64,000 bases of DNA from Podospora bellae-mahoneyi (lineage: Eukaryota > Ascomycota > Sordariomycetes > Sordariales > Podosporaceae): NCBI RefSeq assembly GCF_035222275.1, contig NW_026946359.1:3844001-3908000 (forward strand), read 5' to 3'. Below are positions 10,601-21,523 of the stretch, one piece after another. The translations under genes were made by a program, and so were the position numbers. Below the pieces are notes generated by a model. It saw nothing but the letters and a program-made list of their open reading frames with translations. It made no database searches and had not been told where the DNA came from. Position 1 is the first letter of the stretch, and each line of letters begins with the position of its first letter.

Positions 10601-12656
10601 ACCAACTCCCTCCCCTCCAGCGCGGCTTGATACCGTGGAGCCATGGGAGCCAGATGGTGCGAGTGAAAAGCTTGCTCGACTTTTAACTGCCGGGCAAACG
10701 CCTTCCGAGCAAGCAACTTCTCCTTCAACTCCGTGACTGCATCCAAGTCTCCCGAGACCGTCACGCTAGAAGGGCTGTTGATAGCCGTGATAGTGAGCCG
10801 GTCTGCATACGCCCCCAACTCAACCTTTAGCTCAGCTGCTGACAGTCCCACCGCCATCATCGCCCCTGGGATGCAGTCTGCTGCTTCAAGGCCAGCAGAC
10901 ATGTACAACCCACGGTAATACGCCGTGAAAATCGCCCTTCCAAGCGACAAAACACCCGCCGCATACGCAGCTGCTATCTCACCAGACGAATGCCCACACA
11001 CCGCCGACGGCTTCACTCCCCAATCAGACAACAAGTCAACAACTGCAACCTGAACAGCCGTGCACACCGGCTGCGAGAACCTGCTTTTAGAAAGCCGCGA
11101 CCCCTCCTCATCATGAAGGAGCTCATCAACAATCCTCCAGTCAGGCTTATCAGACAACGTCTGTAAAGCCTCATCGCAACGCTCCAGTGTTGCCCGGAAC
11201 GCTTCAGAGTGAAGTATCAACTCCCGGCCCATGTCATATGTCTGGGCACCCTGGCCCGTAAAGACATACCCTACTCGAATAGGCTGTTCACAGTCAAGAG
11301 GTTGAGTCCATTTAGCGCTTGATGCCCCGGATGAAAGGGCGTCGGCTAGCTCTTCAACGCCAGCCCCCTGTGACAGGACAGCAAAGGTCCTGTTGCTGTG
11401 CACTGAGCGGCGTGTAGAGAAGCTGTGGGCTAGATCACGGATAAGCGTCTGCTGATTACCCCCTTCTTGCTGCTGAGGTAACTGGCGAGGTTGCTGATCG
11501 CTTTCTCACCGGCTACCTCCGAGTGTGAAGTGAGCGGAAGCAGGTACGGCCGCGCCTTGGCCTTGTCAACACCATTGACTATGACAGTTGGGGAGTCAAG
11601 AGGTTGTTCAAGAACAACATGGGCATTCACACTGCCATACCCAAAACAGTTGATGCTTGCCCGGCGCGGCTTTCCATCTGACTCGACCCAGTCCAGGGCA
11701 GAAGTGGGAACCTTGAGTTTCCACTCGTCAAAGAGTATCTCCGGGCTAGGCTTGTGGAAATGCATATTGGGCGGGATCTTGCCATTCTGAATAGCCAACG
11801 TCGCCTTGATAATACCCGCAAGACCAGCCGCGCCTTCCAAATGTCCAATATTGGATTTGACACTGCCCATATAAAGCGGTCTCGTGCGGGTAGACGTGCC
11901 AAAGACTTTACCGATAGCAGCAGCTTCACGAGGATCGCCCGCCTTGGTCTCCGTTCCATGAGCCTAAAGTATGTATATCTGTAAGCTCCCATCCAAACCA
12001 CACACCACCACGTCAAACTCACCTCAAAATACCCCGTATCATCCGGATCAATCCCCGCCCTCCCATGCGTCTCCCTAATCAACCCCTCCTGCAACTCCGC
12101 CGACGGCAGCGTAATCCCATCCGTCTTCCCGTCATGATTAACCCCACTACCCCTCACAACAGCCCTCACCCAATCCCCATCCCCAACCCCCTCCTCCCTC
12201 CTCTTCAGCACCACCGCACAAACCCCATCACCCCTCACATACCCCTCCCCATCCCTATCAAAACTCCTACACCTCCCATCAGAACTAAGAAACCCCATAT
12301 CAGTCATAGTCTGATACGTATTCGGCCCAAAATGCAGTGCCGACCCAACAACAAACCGCCATATCCGCCTCCCCACTACGAAGGGACTCACACCCGAGAT
12401 GAAACGCCGTCAGACTGGACGAACACCCCGTGTCAACCGTCATGCTCGGTCCTTACAGATTATACATGTACGAAATCCTATTACTAAGAATGGAATTCCC
12501 CGTCCCAGTGATGGCGTACTTGGGGTAGTACTCCAAGTCCTTGTTCTGAAGGTTGTCCCAGATACGGGCTGGGGTGATGGCTCCGGGCACCCGGTAGGCC
12601 ATGCCGATGATGGCTGGGGTGTTGGGGTGTTTGTCTTTGCTGGTGGAGCTTGCCAT
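4625..12656 (-). pseudogene. Fossil highly reducing polyketide synthase with C-terminal condensation domain
   Basis: About 8 kb of one ancestral gene, read from 12656 downward. Approximate parts in order: ketosynthase 12.66-11.43 kb ([10 protein letters not shown] opening, a CSSS active-site block, [10 protein letters not shown]); acyltransferase 11.3-10.3 kb (GHSSGEIAAAYAAGV); dehydratase 10.1-9.4 kb (DHCVDGKVVFPAAG); structural ketoreductase region 9.4-8.5 kb; enoyl reductase 8.2-7.3 kb (LIHSAAGG); ketoreductase 7.2-6.5 kb (GGLGGLGTATAEW); acyl carrier protein 6.3-6.1 kb (GLDSIVAVEF, Ser carries the phosphopantetheine); NRPS-type condensation domain 6.05-4.6 kb (HHICFD in place of HHxxxDG). 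I see no methyltransferase motif. The order resembles LovB-type PKSs that end in a condensation domain. An intron with normal borders remains in the ketosynthase. The frame is interrupted about half a dozen times, so the locus is broken. No cluster partners adjoin it. The ancestral product cannot be told from sequence. Confidence 0.88.
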
Positions 12657-13967
12657 TGTGTCTCGAGTCCTGGCGGTGTTTGGGATTTGATAGAATGAGG
12701 TGATAGCCAGGTTGTTGAAGGGTCTATGAAGACACGACTATAAGCCTCTACAACAAGCAGGTTAGAAACGAGAGCTTTCTGAAGAGTGAGAACCAATGGC
12801 TTTTTAAACTTACCAGGTAGGTAGGTAGGTTAGACCCTCCCCCCCCGGTGAGGTGACCCGCGTCTATCGGCCCGCACGTCGTGTCTAGGTTGTCCAACAC
12901 ATTCATGCCAATCCCCGTCTTTTATTCTGTATATCAACAGCAGAACTTCCGTCTCACACATCAGGTTGTACTACCACTTGCTCGTCAACCTCGCCATCTG
13001 CCCACAACAACTCATCTGACACCCCTCATCCTCCTTCCTACCCAAGACACTTCACCCTTGGTCCCCAATAACAACCCCCTGACGCCATCACGAAGTCGCC
13101 ACCCCTACCGAAAGCCACATCTCCGGATCTCCCCTTCAAGCACCAAGACGCTCGTTCCCTTCCCCTCCACACTCGGTAACTTGACCTCTTCCAGACAAAC
13201 GACTGCGCGGTGATATACTCATGTGTTGATAACTTCATAGTCGTTCACCTCTCGGAAAGGCAACAATACCACTGTCGGGTGTCTTTGCGTGTGATCGAGA
13301 CGAAACAATAGTAATCATAACTTGGGAGGGTGGTATAGTAGTGAGACAGTAGTTTCATTTCTTATATGCAGGTCCTTTGTAAGCCGATGCCCCCACCTTT
13401 TGTAAGCGGCAGAAAAATGGAGAGAAATGAGAAGGAGCTAGTGGGTCGAGATGGCATGGTCCAAACTAAGGTTCTTGCTGAGGTTAGAAGAGTAAAACGA
13501 AACGGCCCAGGAAGTCGCCAAGTGGGTATGACCTCTGGTTTGAGAAAAAAAAACGTAAAAAGGCATGTCGGTCGTCGTTGAGGTTAGCACTGCCATCGTG
13601 TATACAGTCGACATCTCAGTAAGCATTGCAACATGGGTAAGGCATGTGTCATGTGTAGAAAATGTGAATATCAAATTTGTTTATTTCAAAACTCCTATCT
13701 GTTTCCTTTGCCAGGTAGTCAAATCAAAATGCTATTAAAAGATAATACCAGCAAATACGCGTAAGCAACGTTGCCGTAGCGTATCAAAGAAAACGCCATG
13801 TGATCAAAGACAAATCAAAACCCCGGGTCCCCATACTCATCGTTGTTATCGTAACCGCGCATTCATGTGTGTATAATGCCGCTTATCAAAGATCATCGAC
13901 GGCATAAAACTTCATTAGATGTCCTGTCATCCATCATCCGTCTGTCACTCTTGCCTGTGAAAAAGTC
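12657..13967. other. Intergenic, former PKS promoter side
   Basis: No gene recognised. An AGGTAGGTAGGTAGG run lies near 12812-12830, an example of the TAGGTA words frequent in the non-coding parts of this window. The rest contains only short chance frames. Confidence 0.45.
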
Positions 13968-15395
13968 CTAGGCAGTCACACTGCTTCCCATCGAGCCCCA
14001 TCGGAACCTCCTCAGCGTTCCACCGGATGTAGACTTGACCAGCTCGCGCCCACAGCTCGCAGAGGTGTTTGACGCCGAACCAACAGCGCTTAAGGAACCC
14101 AGCGCATTCCCCTCTTGCCGACCTACCTCGCGCCCAATGACATAGCCTGCCCCAAACCCTACCACGGAAACCAATACCACCACACCAGCGCTCACCACCC
14201 AAGTCATGAGCGTCGGGCTGAGGAAGGTTGCTGTCTCCCCTTCGGCGAATCCAGGTGAGTTGGTCTTTTTCTTCTTGACAGCCCGTGAGGATTTTGTCTG
14301 GTTGGTTGCGCCACGCTTGTGCTTCTCTACCGAATCCTGCTGCTCCTCCTTTCCTCTGCTCGACGTGGAGCACGGGGCACTGGGAGCACTGGAGTTGGAT
14401 GCGGTTCGAAGTGGAGCCTTGGGCGGCCCGCCGGATCCGCCAACGGAGGGCGGAGGTGGGCCTTCGGCCAGGAGCTCCGATTCAGGAACGAGCCTCAGCT
14501 CCATCGGTTGCGAGCTTGGCAGGACACCAACCCCTGCACCGAGTCCACCCATGCCGGCATTTGAGGGTCCGGCTCCACGTCTCTCATCGGCCTTTCCAAG
14601 ACCACGAGCAGCCTGAGCACACGACAGCAGAGTCGTGAGTGAAGCACGAAGCGCGGCGTCGTGATCGGCTTGGTAGGCAGGTGACATGAAATTCGGGTGG
14701 CCGCGATGCGTACGGGTGTGTGAGCGGTGAGGCATGGGAGGCCGTGATTGGGGTGGGTGGTGAGGAGGTACTGAGCTGGTTGAGTGGCGGTGGGTTAGGT
14801 GTGATGGCGGGTGCGAGAAGGCATTTGGCTGTGGCCTGAATGCGGGCGCATCTGACGGGCGACCAAGGGCGGTCGCATTCTCGTCGTCGTCACTATCAGT
14901 ATCGATATCTATGGCCCGGCGGATGGTAGTCTGGTAACGCAGCAGATTCGCCGAGGGATGCACTGCCTCGTTTGAGCTCGTCATAACTCTATCCTCTTCA
15001 CTCTCCGTCTCGTCATATTCTTCCTGGCTGCTGGTAGCGCCGCCACGACTGGAGGGATGTCCGATAACGAAAGATGCGGGCATTGGCCGGTGCTGCTGCG
15101 ACCTCCTCCGCCTGGGCGGGTACGAGTTGGTGCCGACCCTGAGGCCCGTAGTTACAATTTCATCTCCGATAGATGACAAGGACGAAGACGACGGCTGCGA
15201 GGCTACTTCTACCCACGACTCTGCATGTTCAAAAGTTAGTTTATTGGCGAGATGGATATCACTCTCGATGCAGTACTGACCATCATATTGGCGACGCGGT
15301 GATGTCCCGTCAGATCGCCCCGTGGCCCCCGCGCTCTCCGGAGCATCGCCATACAGCCCTCCCGGCCCGGCGCCTTGAGAATCGTAGGGCCCCAT
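13968..15395 (-). CDS. Unknown protein with a membrane helix near the C-terminus, 2 exons
   Basis: Exon 1 is 15281-15395 and exon 2 is 13968-15220. The 60-nt intron has donor GTCAGT, branch site ACTAAC and acceptor GCAG; it is a multiple of three and free of stops, so retention adds 20 residues (475 instead of 455). The spliced junction gives DESWVEVASQPSSSSLSSIGDEI. The middle is low-complexity Pro/Ser/His-rich with acidic DTDSDDDE and ETESEEDR patches. A basic VKKKK stretch precedes one hydrophobic helix (about residues 376-401, TWVVSAGVVVLVSVVGFGAG), followed by a tail of about 54 residues. This suggests a single-pass protein with a large N-terminal region facing one side. I do not recognise a family; function unknown. 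Confidence 0.75.
   Translation of the reverse strand: MGPYDSQGAGPGGLYGDAPESAGATGRSDGTSPRRQYDGQYCIESDIHLANKLTFEHAESWVEVASQPSSSSLSSIGDEIVTTGLRVGTNSYPPRRRRSQQHRPMPASFVIGHPSSRGGATSSQEEYDETESEEDRVMTSSNEAVHPSANLLRYQTTIRRAIDIDTDSDDDENATALGRPSDAPAFRPQPNAFSHPPSHLTHRHSTSSVPPHHPPQSRPPMPHRSHTRTHRGHPNFMSPAYQADHDAALRASLTTLLSCAQAARGLGKADERRGAGPSNAGMGGLGAGVGVLPSSQPMELRLVPESELLAEGPPPPSVGGSGGPPKAPLRTASNSSAPSAPCSTSSRGKEEQQDSVEKHKRGATNQTKSSRAVKKKKTNSPGFAEGETATFLSPTLMTWVVSAGVVVLVSVVGFGAGYVIGREVGRQEGNALGSLSAVGSASNTSASCGRELVKSTSGGTLRRFRWGSMGSSVTA
15221..15280 (-). other. In-frame 60-nt intron
   Basis: GTCAGT donor, ACTAAC branch site about 16 nt before the acceptor and a CATGCAG end. Length is divisible by three and both the spliced and retained forms read through. 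Confidence 0.7.
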
Positions 15396-18300
15396 CGTAA
15401 ACGCAAGCTGTTTATTGGATAGACAACAGGTCTTTCAATGCTTGGTGATTTGTTGTCAAGTTGTAGCCCCGTGTTTGTTGGTTTACGGCACGCTCCGGTT
15501 TGGTGATAGCTGTCCCCCTTGGCTGGTCCCCGCCCGTGCAAAGTGGAGCCGTGAACAAGGAGACAACCTATCTGACAGGATGGTTCGATGAACAAACGAA
15601 CAGTGCGGGGAATGGGTTGACGTTGACGTTGACGTGCGACGCCGGGAGCCAGGTATTGTGGATGAGTACTCTGTTGGTGAAGCGAGGTTGAATTCCTGAT
15701 AGTCGATAGGTTCGTTGAGGCTTTGTCGTTCTTTGTCCCTCCAGCCTCGATGGGCGAGTGAGCATGCGCCGGGCTGGTTGAAGCTTGGCAGAACAGACGG
15801 GAGCGTGCCAGTGGCCGCCGTGAGGGCGTGGGTTGGGCTTGGCAGGTCGGCGTGACCAGACTAGCTTGTTTCGGGAAAAGTGGAGAGGTCATCCTTGGCC
15901 CTCCTGCAAGCTCATTCGCTGCTTACCAGCTCAACCCTCCCCACTTGCTTGTCTGCTGGACAGGGCACGCTTCTGTCCAATGACGCGATGGTTTGTTGAT
16001 TAGCAGGGGTAACGCGGCAAGAGGTGCGATAACGATAAGATGCCAGAGCGATTTACTGCGTAGAGATGCAACCTGGGATACTTACCAGCTGCGTGAGGTC
16101 GCAATAACAAGAGGTTTAAGATCAGTAGATGGACTGATAGTGGCATACATACATCATTCCAAACTTGCCATCAGTTAGAAGTCCGTAGAAATGTGATTCA
16201 GGCGCAAAACGTCATCATCTAGGCAACTACTCGTTACCGGACGGCTCTCGCCCAGTGCCGGGCCGGGTGAATGAAAGGCGGAAAAGGCCATGTCACGTCG
16301 ATGAAGATTCTTGCCTGATAATAAGCGCAAGGATGGCGTCCTCAGGCATCATGAAATGTACAGCATTATGAACATCCCTCAGTCGCCAGAACAGACACGT
16401 GCCTGGGTCAGCACCAAGTCGAAACACCTTTGCCGTGCTTCTCCTTTAGGAAATTGTGTGCTCACCTACTTTCCTTCTGAGAGATCTGGATGCCACACAC
16501 TTGGATAATCCTTACGATCGATTTGCTGCCCTATGCGACAGTTGAGCCTCCCTCAAGCAGTCATCACGATGAACACAAGATGACTGGAAATAAACTGCGG
16601 GGGGAACACCTGCTCGACAGCAGCCCCGCTCCGGCTCCGCAACCATGAACGAGAGGTTTTCTTTCTTTTTCCTTTCAGCGCAGACGACACACACTTGCAC
16701 GTACTCGGACGCAGAGAAATAAGTGGTTTGTCTGGGTTCCTCGGATGAAGACATGGTGATGTGATAGAGGGGGTGATGTCTCGGATAGCTGAGGTTATCA
16801 TGGAAGTTGGTCTGACTCCCGACTGTCTCTCTACAGCACAGCACAGCTGCAGAAGCATCTGCAGCCTCCTGCAGAGACCTGTCCCAATGGTCGGCGATGT
16901 TTGGTTTCTAGGTGGTCCTTCAACCACGACCACCACGGCAGCTTGTACAGACCAAATCATGATGGATCGGTGTGGCTTACGTGCTTCGAAAGCTGGATGG
17001 CTCACAGGATGGTTTGAAGGCAACCTCAAGATCGGACACCCCACGGCGATATTTGTCACGGACAACACTAGCCAATGTGAGAAGGTCAGTCTCTCGGCCC
17101 GCCGGTTGACGTGGCAATAATTGCCGACGATATCTGATGTTACAGACACTACGGGATGCTGGACAAGAACGCGGGGGGACAACCCAACCGGTTGGTCATC
17201 TGAATTGGTGTTGCAAAATGCAGCATCCCAATGAGGTGGCAGGCAAACCCGTGCTCGACGGCTTCTCGGCAGTCGATTCTCGAGAGACTGGGGAAGTCGG
17301 GCGGTCATTCATCGGAGCCCGACTTGACCAGCCTAGAAGAGCCTCATGCCTCTTGTTGTGTAGCATCGAGTGTGCATGAGAATTCAGGCGAGAGATTTTC
17401 CGACTCTGTGAACAACTGCAGATGGTGTCGCGTGAGAATTGAAAGCACTCGGCAAACTCGCCGGTCAATATGTTCTGAGTCGAGGTGGAAGGGGTATTCC
17501 GAACGGCGGTGTTTCATCCTGATATCTTCTGGCACGCCAGCTCGAGAAGCTTCGATGTCAATCCAAATCGAAAACCAGCAACACCATAGATTTTTGAGAT
17601 AATTTGTGGCAACTAAGAGTGAAATGGAGCTATATTGGTGTAAGTGAAGGGTTGTCGTTGATTTAAGCTCCCTGACGAAAGAGCCCCAGCGTGTGGAAAC
17701 TATCTCGAAGAGGGAATTGTAAATTCAGAAGACCCGTATTGCCAGTACAGTCTCCGAGCATATGCGCATGTAGCCAGGGGTAATTTGATATAAATACGCT
17801 CACCTGCACGCCGCTCGGTCTATAGAAACACTTGCCTTCATAAAACACTTCGCAACAACGAAAAAAACGGTCAGTTTCAAGGTGTAAAGAAGAACTCGTC
17901 TCAGTCGCCAACATGCTCTACAGACGACATTATTTCCAGCAGGACGTGAGTAAGCATTGGTCCGTCCTCGACCGGCGAGAGGCTTGGCAGCCACCTGCAC
18001 CTCTTCGACTGCCCTCCACTCCCCTACTTCCCATAGAGCACCTACCCTCCATCAAGACAAGGGGTCAAAATGATGTCTCCAGCCCTGCCAGGCAGTTTTA
18101 GATACATACATGGCCTTGCTTACCTCAGACAATCCAAGGCTGGCTTTCTACCTAGAGCCCTAATATTTCATGTCCTTGTTTACTGTGGAATGATGATCAC
18201 TCGTATTTACTCGCGAAATATTCACAGTCAAAAGAACCAACAGTGCTGCAAACTCGGAACGCCGGCTGGGGATGCTGGGTCCAGCCGTGGAGAAGCCGGG

Positions 18301-18700
18301 ACGGATGTGTGCTGCTTGCATGCTGCACCTACACTACCTACATGCATGACAGTCATCAGCAAGAAAGAAGGAAGAAACGAGGAGCCGGAAAGAGGTGGGC
18401 GACAGGCAAGACTCCCAAAATTGAGGCTCAAAAAAGATACAAAGTAATGGAACAGCTGGCGAGCCCCTCTCTGGATCGATTTGCTTCTGGCCCCCCTCCC
18501 ATGCTCGCCCCCTCCGGGATCCAAGAAAGTCGGGATATGCCACACCCTGCAAGCATGAGCGCACTTCTATGCAACAACACCAAATCCTGCCAATAAACGG
18601 ACTAGTCGATCTGCAGTATGCTCCTGGGTCGATCCGCTCATGTGAACCATGTTCCGCGAGTGGGGCGATGGACAGCATCAAGATATGTATTTGCGGCTCA
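15396..18700. other. 3.3 kb without a recognised gene
   Basis: I examined all frames. Open stretches such as those near 15.24-15.89, 16.55-17.31 and 18.24-18.60 kb are low-quality, lack family features and overlap each other on both strands. I see no RNA gene or mobile element. It could contain the promoter of the 13968-15395 gene and unannotated non-coding RNA. Confidence 0.4.
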
Positions 18701-18718
18701 AAATTGGGCTTTCACGGG

Positions 18719-18725
18719 TATAAAG
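18719..18725 (+). promoter_or_regulatory. TATA box upstream of the small 43-codon gene
   Basis: TATAAAG in the context CACGGGTATAAAG, 170 nt before the start codon at 18889. The leader between them is rich in C and CA words, as expected for an abundant fungal transcript. Strong TATA boxes are comparatively rare in fungal housekeeping promoters and suggest an inducible gene; that last step is inference. Confidence 0.5.
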
Positions 18726-18888
18726 ATGGCATCTGGAGACCGTGAACGAGAGAGTGAATTCATCCGGAATCACACAACATCTCAGCTTCACAAGTCTACC
18801 CAAAGTCCACCTCGTTTACCTACGCACACTCAGCCCAATTCATCCAGTCAACCATTTCACATCACCACCACCCCCACCACTCTACAAG

Positions 18889-19020
18889 ATGGTTTACAAC
18901 ACCATGACTCAACAATCTTGCTCAGACCTGGTGAACCATCATGAGCAAGAACCCTTCTACGAAGTGAAGAAAGGCACATCCTCCTCCTCCTCCTCCAACA
19001 GCTCCGGAAGTAGCAAGTGA
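18889..19020 (+). CDS. Candidate 43-residue Ser-rich protein
   Basis: The frame begins MVYNTMTQQSCSDLVNHHEQ, continues with an acidic-aromatic segment (EPFYEVKKG) and ends in a Ser/Asn/Gly tail coded largely by a TCC run. The start codon is in a good context (CAAGATGG). A TATA box lies 170 nt upstream with a C/A-rich leader, which makes a real, highly expressed small gene plausible. No signal peptide or membrane segment is seen. An in-phase ATG at 18742 would extend it to 92 residues, but that added part lies in the presumed leader. I recognise no family. Short fungal proteins of this type are often stress or development induced, which is only analogy. Confidence 0.45.
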   Translation: MVYNTMTQQSCSDLVNHHEQEPFYEVKKGTSSSSSSNSSGSSK

Positions 19021-20080
19021 ACGGGGTTTCTTGACGAGAGGCTCACCCAGCCAAAATGTAGGCGCCTGCTGCTCTCCTTCTCCATGAAAATTCAGTCGAT
19101 AACGAGAACATAACCCTGCTCACCACTCTACTACGACCCACAGGTTCCCAACAAAGCCATATCATCCCCCATACGCCACAAGTCACAACCACCTACACAT
19201 AACTATACACACCCACTACCCCACAATCGACCACAAACACGATACAACCACTCTCACAAACAACCACTCTCACACAACCACGCTCACACAACCACTCTCA
19301 CACAACCACTCTCACACGTCCCCGCCCTCCTTCATATCGAACCCAACACCACCACCACCAACACCAGTCGCTACCATGATACCCCATTTTCGATTTTAAA
19401 CCGGGTTTTCCCCCCCAAACAATCTCATTATCCGGTGTAGGCGCCATTTTGTTTTCTCGAAATATCGAAAACCAGTCTCTACCCTCCCATCTCACGTATT
19501 TTGCTTTTGCTTTTCCACGGAATGGCTTATGTTATGTATACCCCCAAAGTAGGAAGTTCCACAGTCTTCTTATGCACACACACGCACACACACAAGGAAG
19601 GGCATGTTTTGTTATCTGGAAGGCGTTTTGTTGTTCTTTATTTAGCGTTTTGTTTTCCTACTTCAAATCAATCAAGTACATCCATTTAGCAGAAAGGGGG
19701 GAAACTGGGTATAACTGGGATCGAGATCATGTCCTGACAGGTGGAGGAAGAAATGACTACATTGTCCAACTGTTGAAATGACTGATACACCAGATTTACA
19801 AGATGGTTGATAGTTTTCGATTTTTGATTCAATATGATTGTTTTGACAAAATGCTACCTACACTTGGATATTCCATCTGTGACCTGGGTTCTCTTGTCGC
19901 TTCTAACACTCCCACCAAAGGCGGCCAAGCAGCCTCACGAGAGTGACCTTACGCTGGGCTTCCCTTTCACATACCAACCATAATCACGTCATCCGCCAAG
20001 TCATTGATTCCGCGACTTTCCGCTCCTACACCTCCATCTCTCCAATATTAGCCCCGCACGTACTGCTGCTGCCGCCCATT
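19021..20080. other. Intergenic between the small gene and verprolin
   Basis: It holds the 3' flank of the 43-codon gene, a short CA-rich tandem array at 19245-19318 and the 3' flank of the minus-strand verprolin gene. No coding region recognised. Confidence 0.5.
19245..19318 (+). repeat. Tandem array of a ~15-nt unit
   Basis: Five imperfect copies of a CAACCACTCTCACA unit, differing by single bases and by length of 13-15 nt. No function evident. Confidence 0.8.
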
Positions 20081-21523
20081 CTAAAGAGCACCCAGATCAA
20101 GCGGCACACTGCTTCCCCGACCAGCACGATACCTCTTTGGGCCTCCCACAAAGTCCCTTGGCTTCGGAAAGTTCTCCTCACTAGTAAACTTCCACCTCGA
20201 GTCTTGTACTACGTAGCGACCACCGCCACCTCCACTTGGACCGTGTGATAGCGACACATTCCGTGTTGGGCTTGGGGTCTTGGCTCCTCCACCATTTGGC
20301 GCAAGCGTGAAATTGCTCGGATCAAGTAGAGACGCTCGACCTGAAGCGCTGGATGGAGTATGGCTTAGAGAGGGGGGAGCTGGCGCCGCTGAAGGAGGAG
20401 GGGGTGGTGCCGGCGAACGAGGAGCATCGTTCGAGGGAGGGGGTGGTGGTGGAGGAGGGGCTAACGCAGGAGACGATACACTGGATACCGCACGAATTGC
20501 TGCTTGAGCCGCGATACTCTGCGAGATATTATTTGTGGCCGCGGCTGGAGCAGGCGGCGGCGGCGGTTGTGAGCGGGCTGGAGCCGGCGGTGGTCGTGGA
20601 GCTGCAGACGGAGGAGGCGGAGGAGGGGCGGGAGGAAGCGAAGGGGCCGAAAACGACGGAGGGGGTGGGGCCGAGGACGGAGGAGGGGGTGCTGGTGCGC
20701 CGGGAAGTGGAGGGGCTCCCGAAGGCTTGCGAGAACTCGGAGGTGGCGGGGGTGGCTTTTTGCCAATAATTGGCGGTGGACCTGTTTTTCGGAGATTGGC
20801 AGCCGATGGATTGAAAGCAGGGGCGCTCGATGTGCTGGGTAGTGATGGCCTTCCTGGTATACCAGGAGCCGCCCCCACTGGAGGTCTCGGAGCGGATATT
20901 GTTGGAGGCTTTGGTGCTGACTTGGAAGATTCGGGATCTGAGAGATAGGAAGACTCTCGACTTGCTGGATGGCTGTTAGTGATACCCAACACTCATGATC
21001 AGATGCGCCTTACCACCAGTATCAACGCCCCCACCTGTTTTGCGCAGTTTTGGCATGCCTCCAGCAAATAGGCCAGCTAGTTGTGGGGGTCCATCTGTGC
21101 TTGGTGCCGGTTGATGTCTATCACTCTGATCGCTATTACTTCTCCCACGATTTCCAGGCAAAGGAGGGGCGAGACCGCTGGGAGCTTTAGGTAGGCCAGG
21201 AACGGGGGGGGCACCGAGAGAAGATGGGCCGAGACCTCCGCCTCCAGATACCTTGCCGATGATTGGGGCCGATCGATCGTTCGTGACAGTTTTCTTCAAC
21301 GCCTTTCCTTTGCCGATGTCTTGTAGCAAGGCACCCTTTCAAGACGGTTAGTGAATTTGCTTTCCATAACATCCAGGTCTCTCTGCCAACACACCCTATT
21401 CGGCAATCCAGCAGGCGGACGCGCCGGCAAAGTACCGCCTCCCGGGGGTGGAGGTGGTGGAGGAGGGGGAGGACCTCCAAAGCCGGGCGGCGGTGGCGGA
21501 GGTGGTGGAGGAGGAGGAGGCAT
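20081..21523 (-). CDS. vrp1: Verprolin / WASP-interacting protein (WIP)
   Basis: Three exons: 21395-21523, 21014-21335 and 20081-20964, giving 444 residues; introns of 59 and 49 nt contain CTAAC branch sites. Verprolin binds monomeric actin and the Arp2/3 activator WASP/Las17, and acts in endocytosis and polarised growth at cortical actin patches. The N-terminus is a polyproline run (residues 2-13 and 18-27). It is followed at once by a WH2 actin-binding motif (ALLQDIGKGKALKKTVTND, about residues 45-63). The centre has many PPPPPP profilin/SH3-type sites, and the C-terminus has the WASP-binding region (RWKFTSEENFPKPRDF). Length is shorter than yeast Vrp1 (817 residues) and near animal WIP (about 500). 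The first intron falls exactly between the proline leader and the WH2 motif. Family assignment is firm. Confidence 0.93.

Noticed and set aside
16553-17308. 251-codon minus-strand open frame
   Set aside because: Overlapped by comparable frames on the plus strand and lacking any coding signature.
20280-20948. Gly- and Glu-rich plus-strand frames opposite verprolin
   Set aside because: They are the complement of polyproline codons in the verprolin gene.
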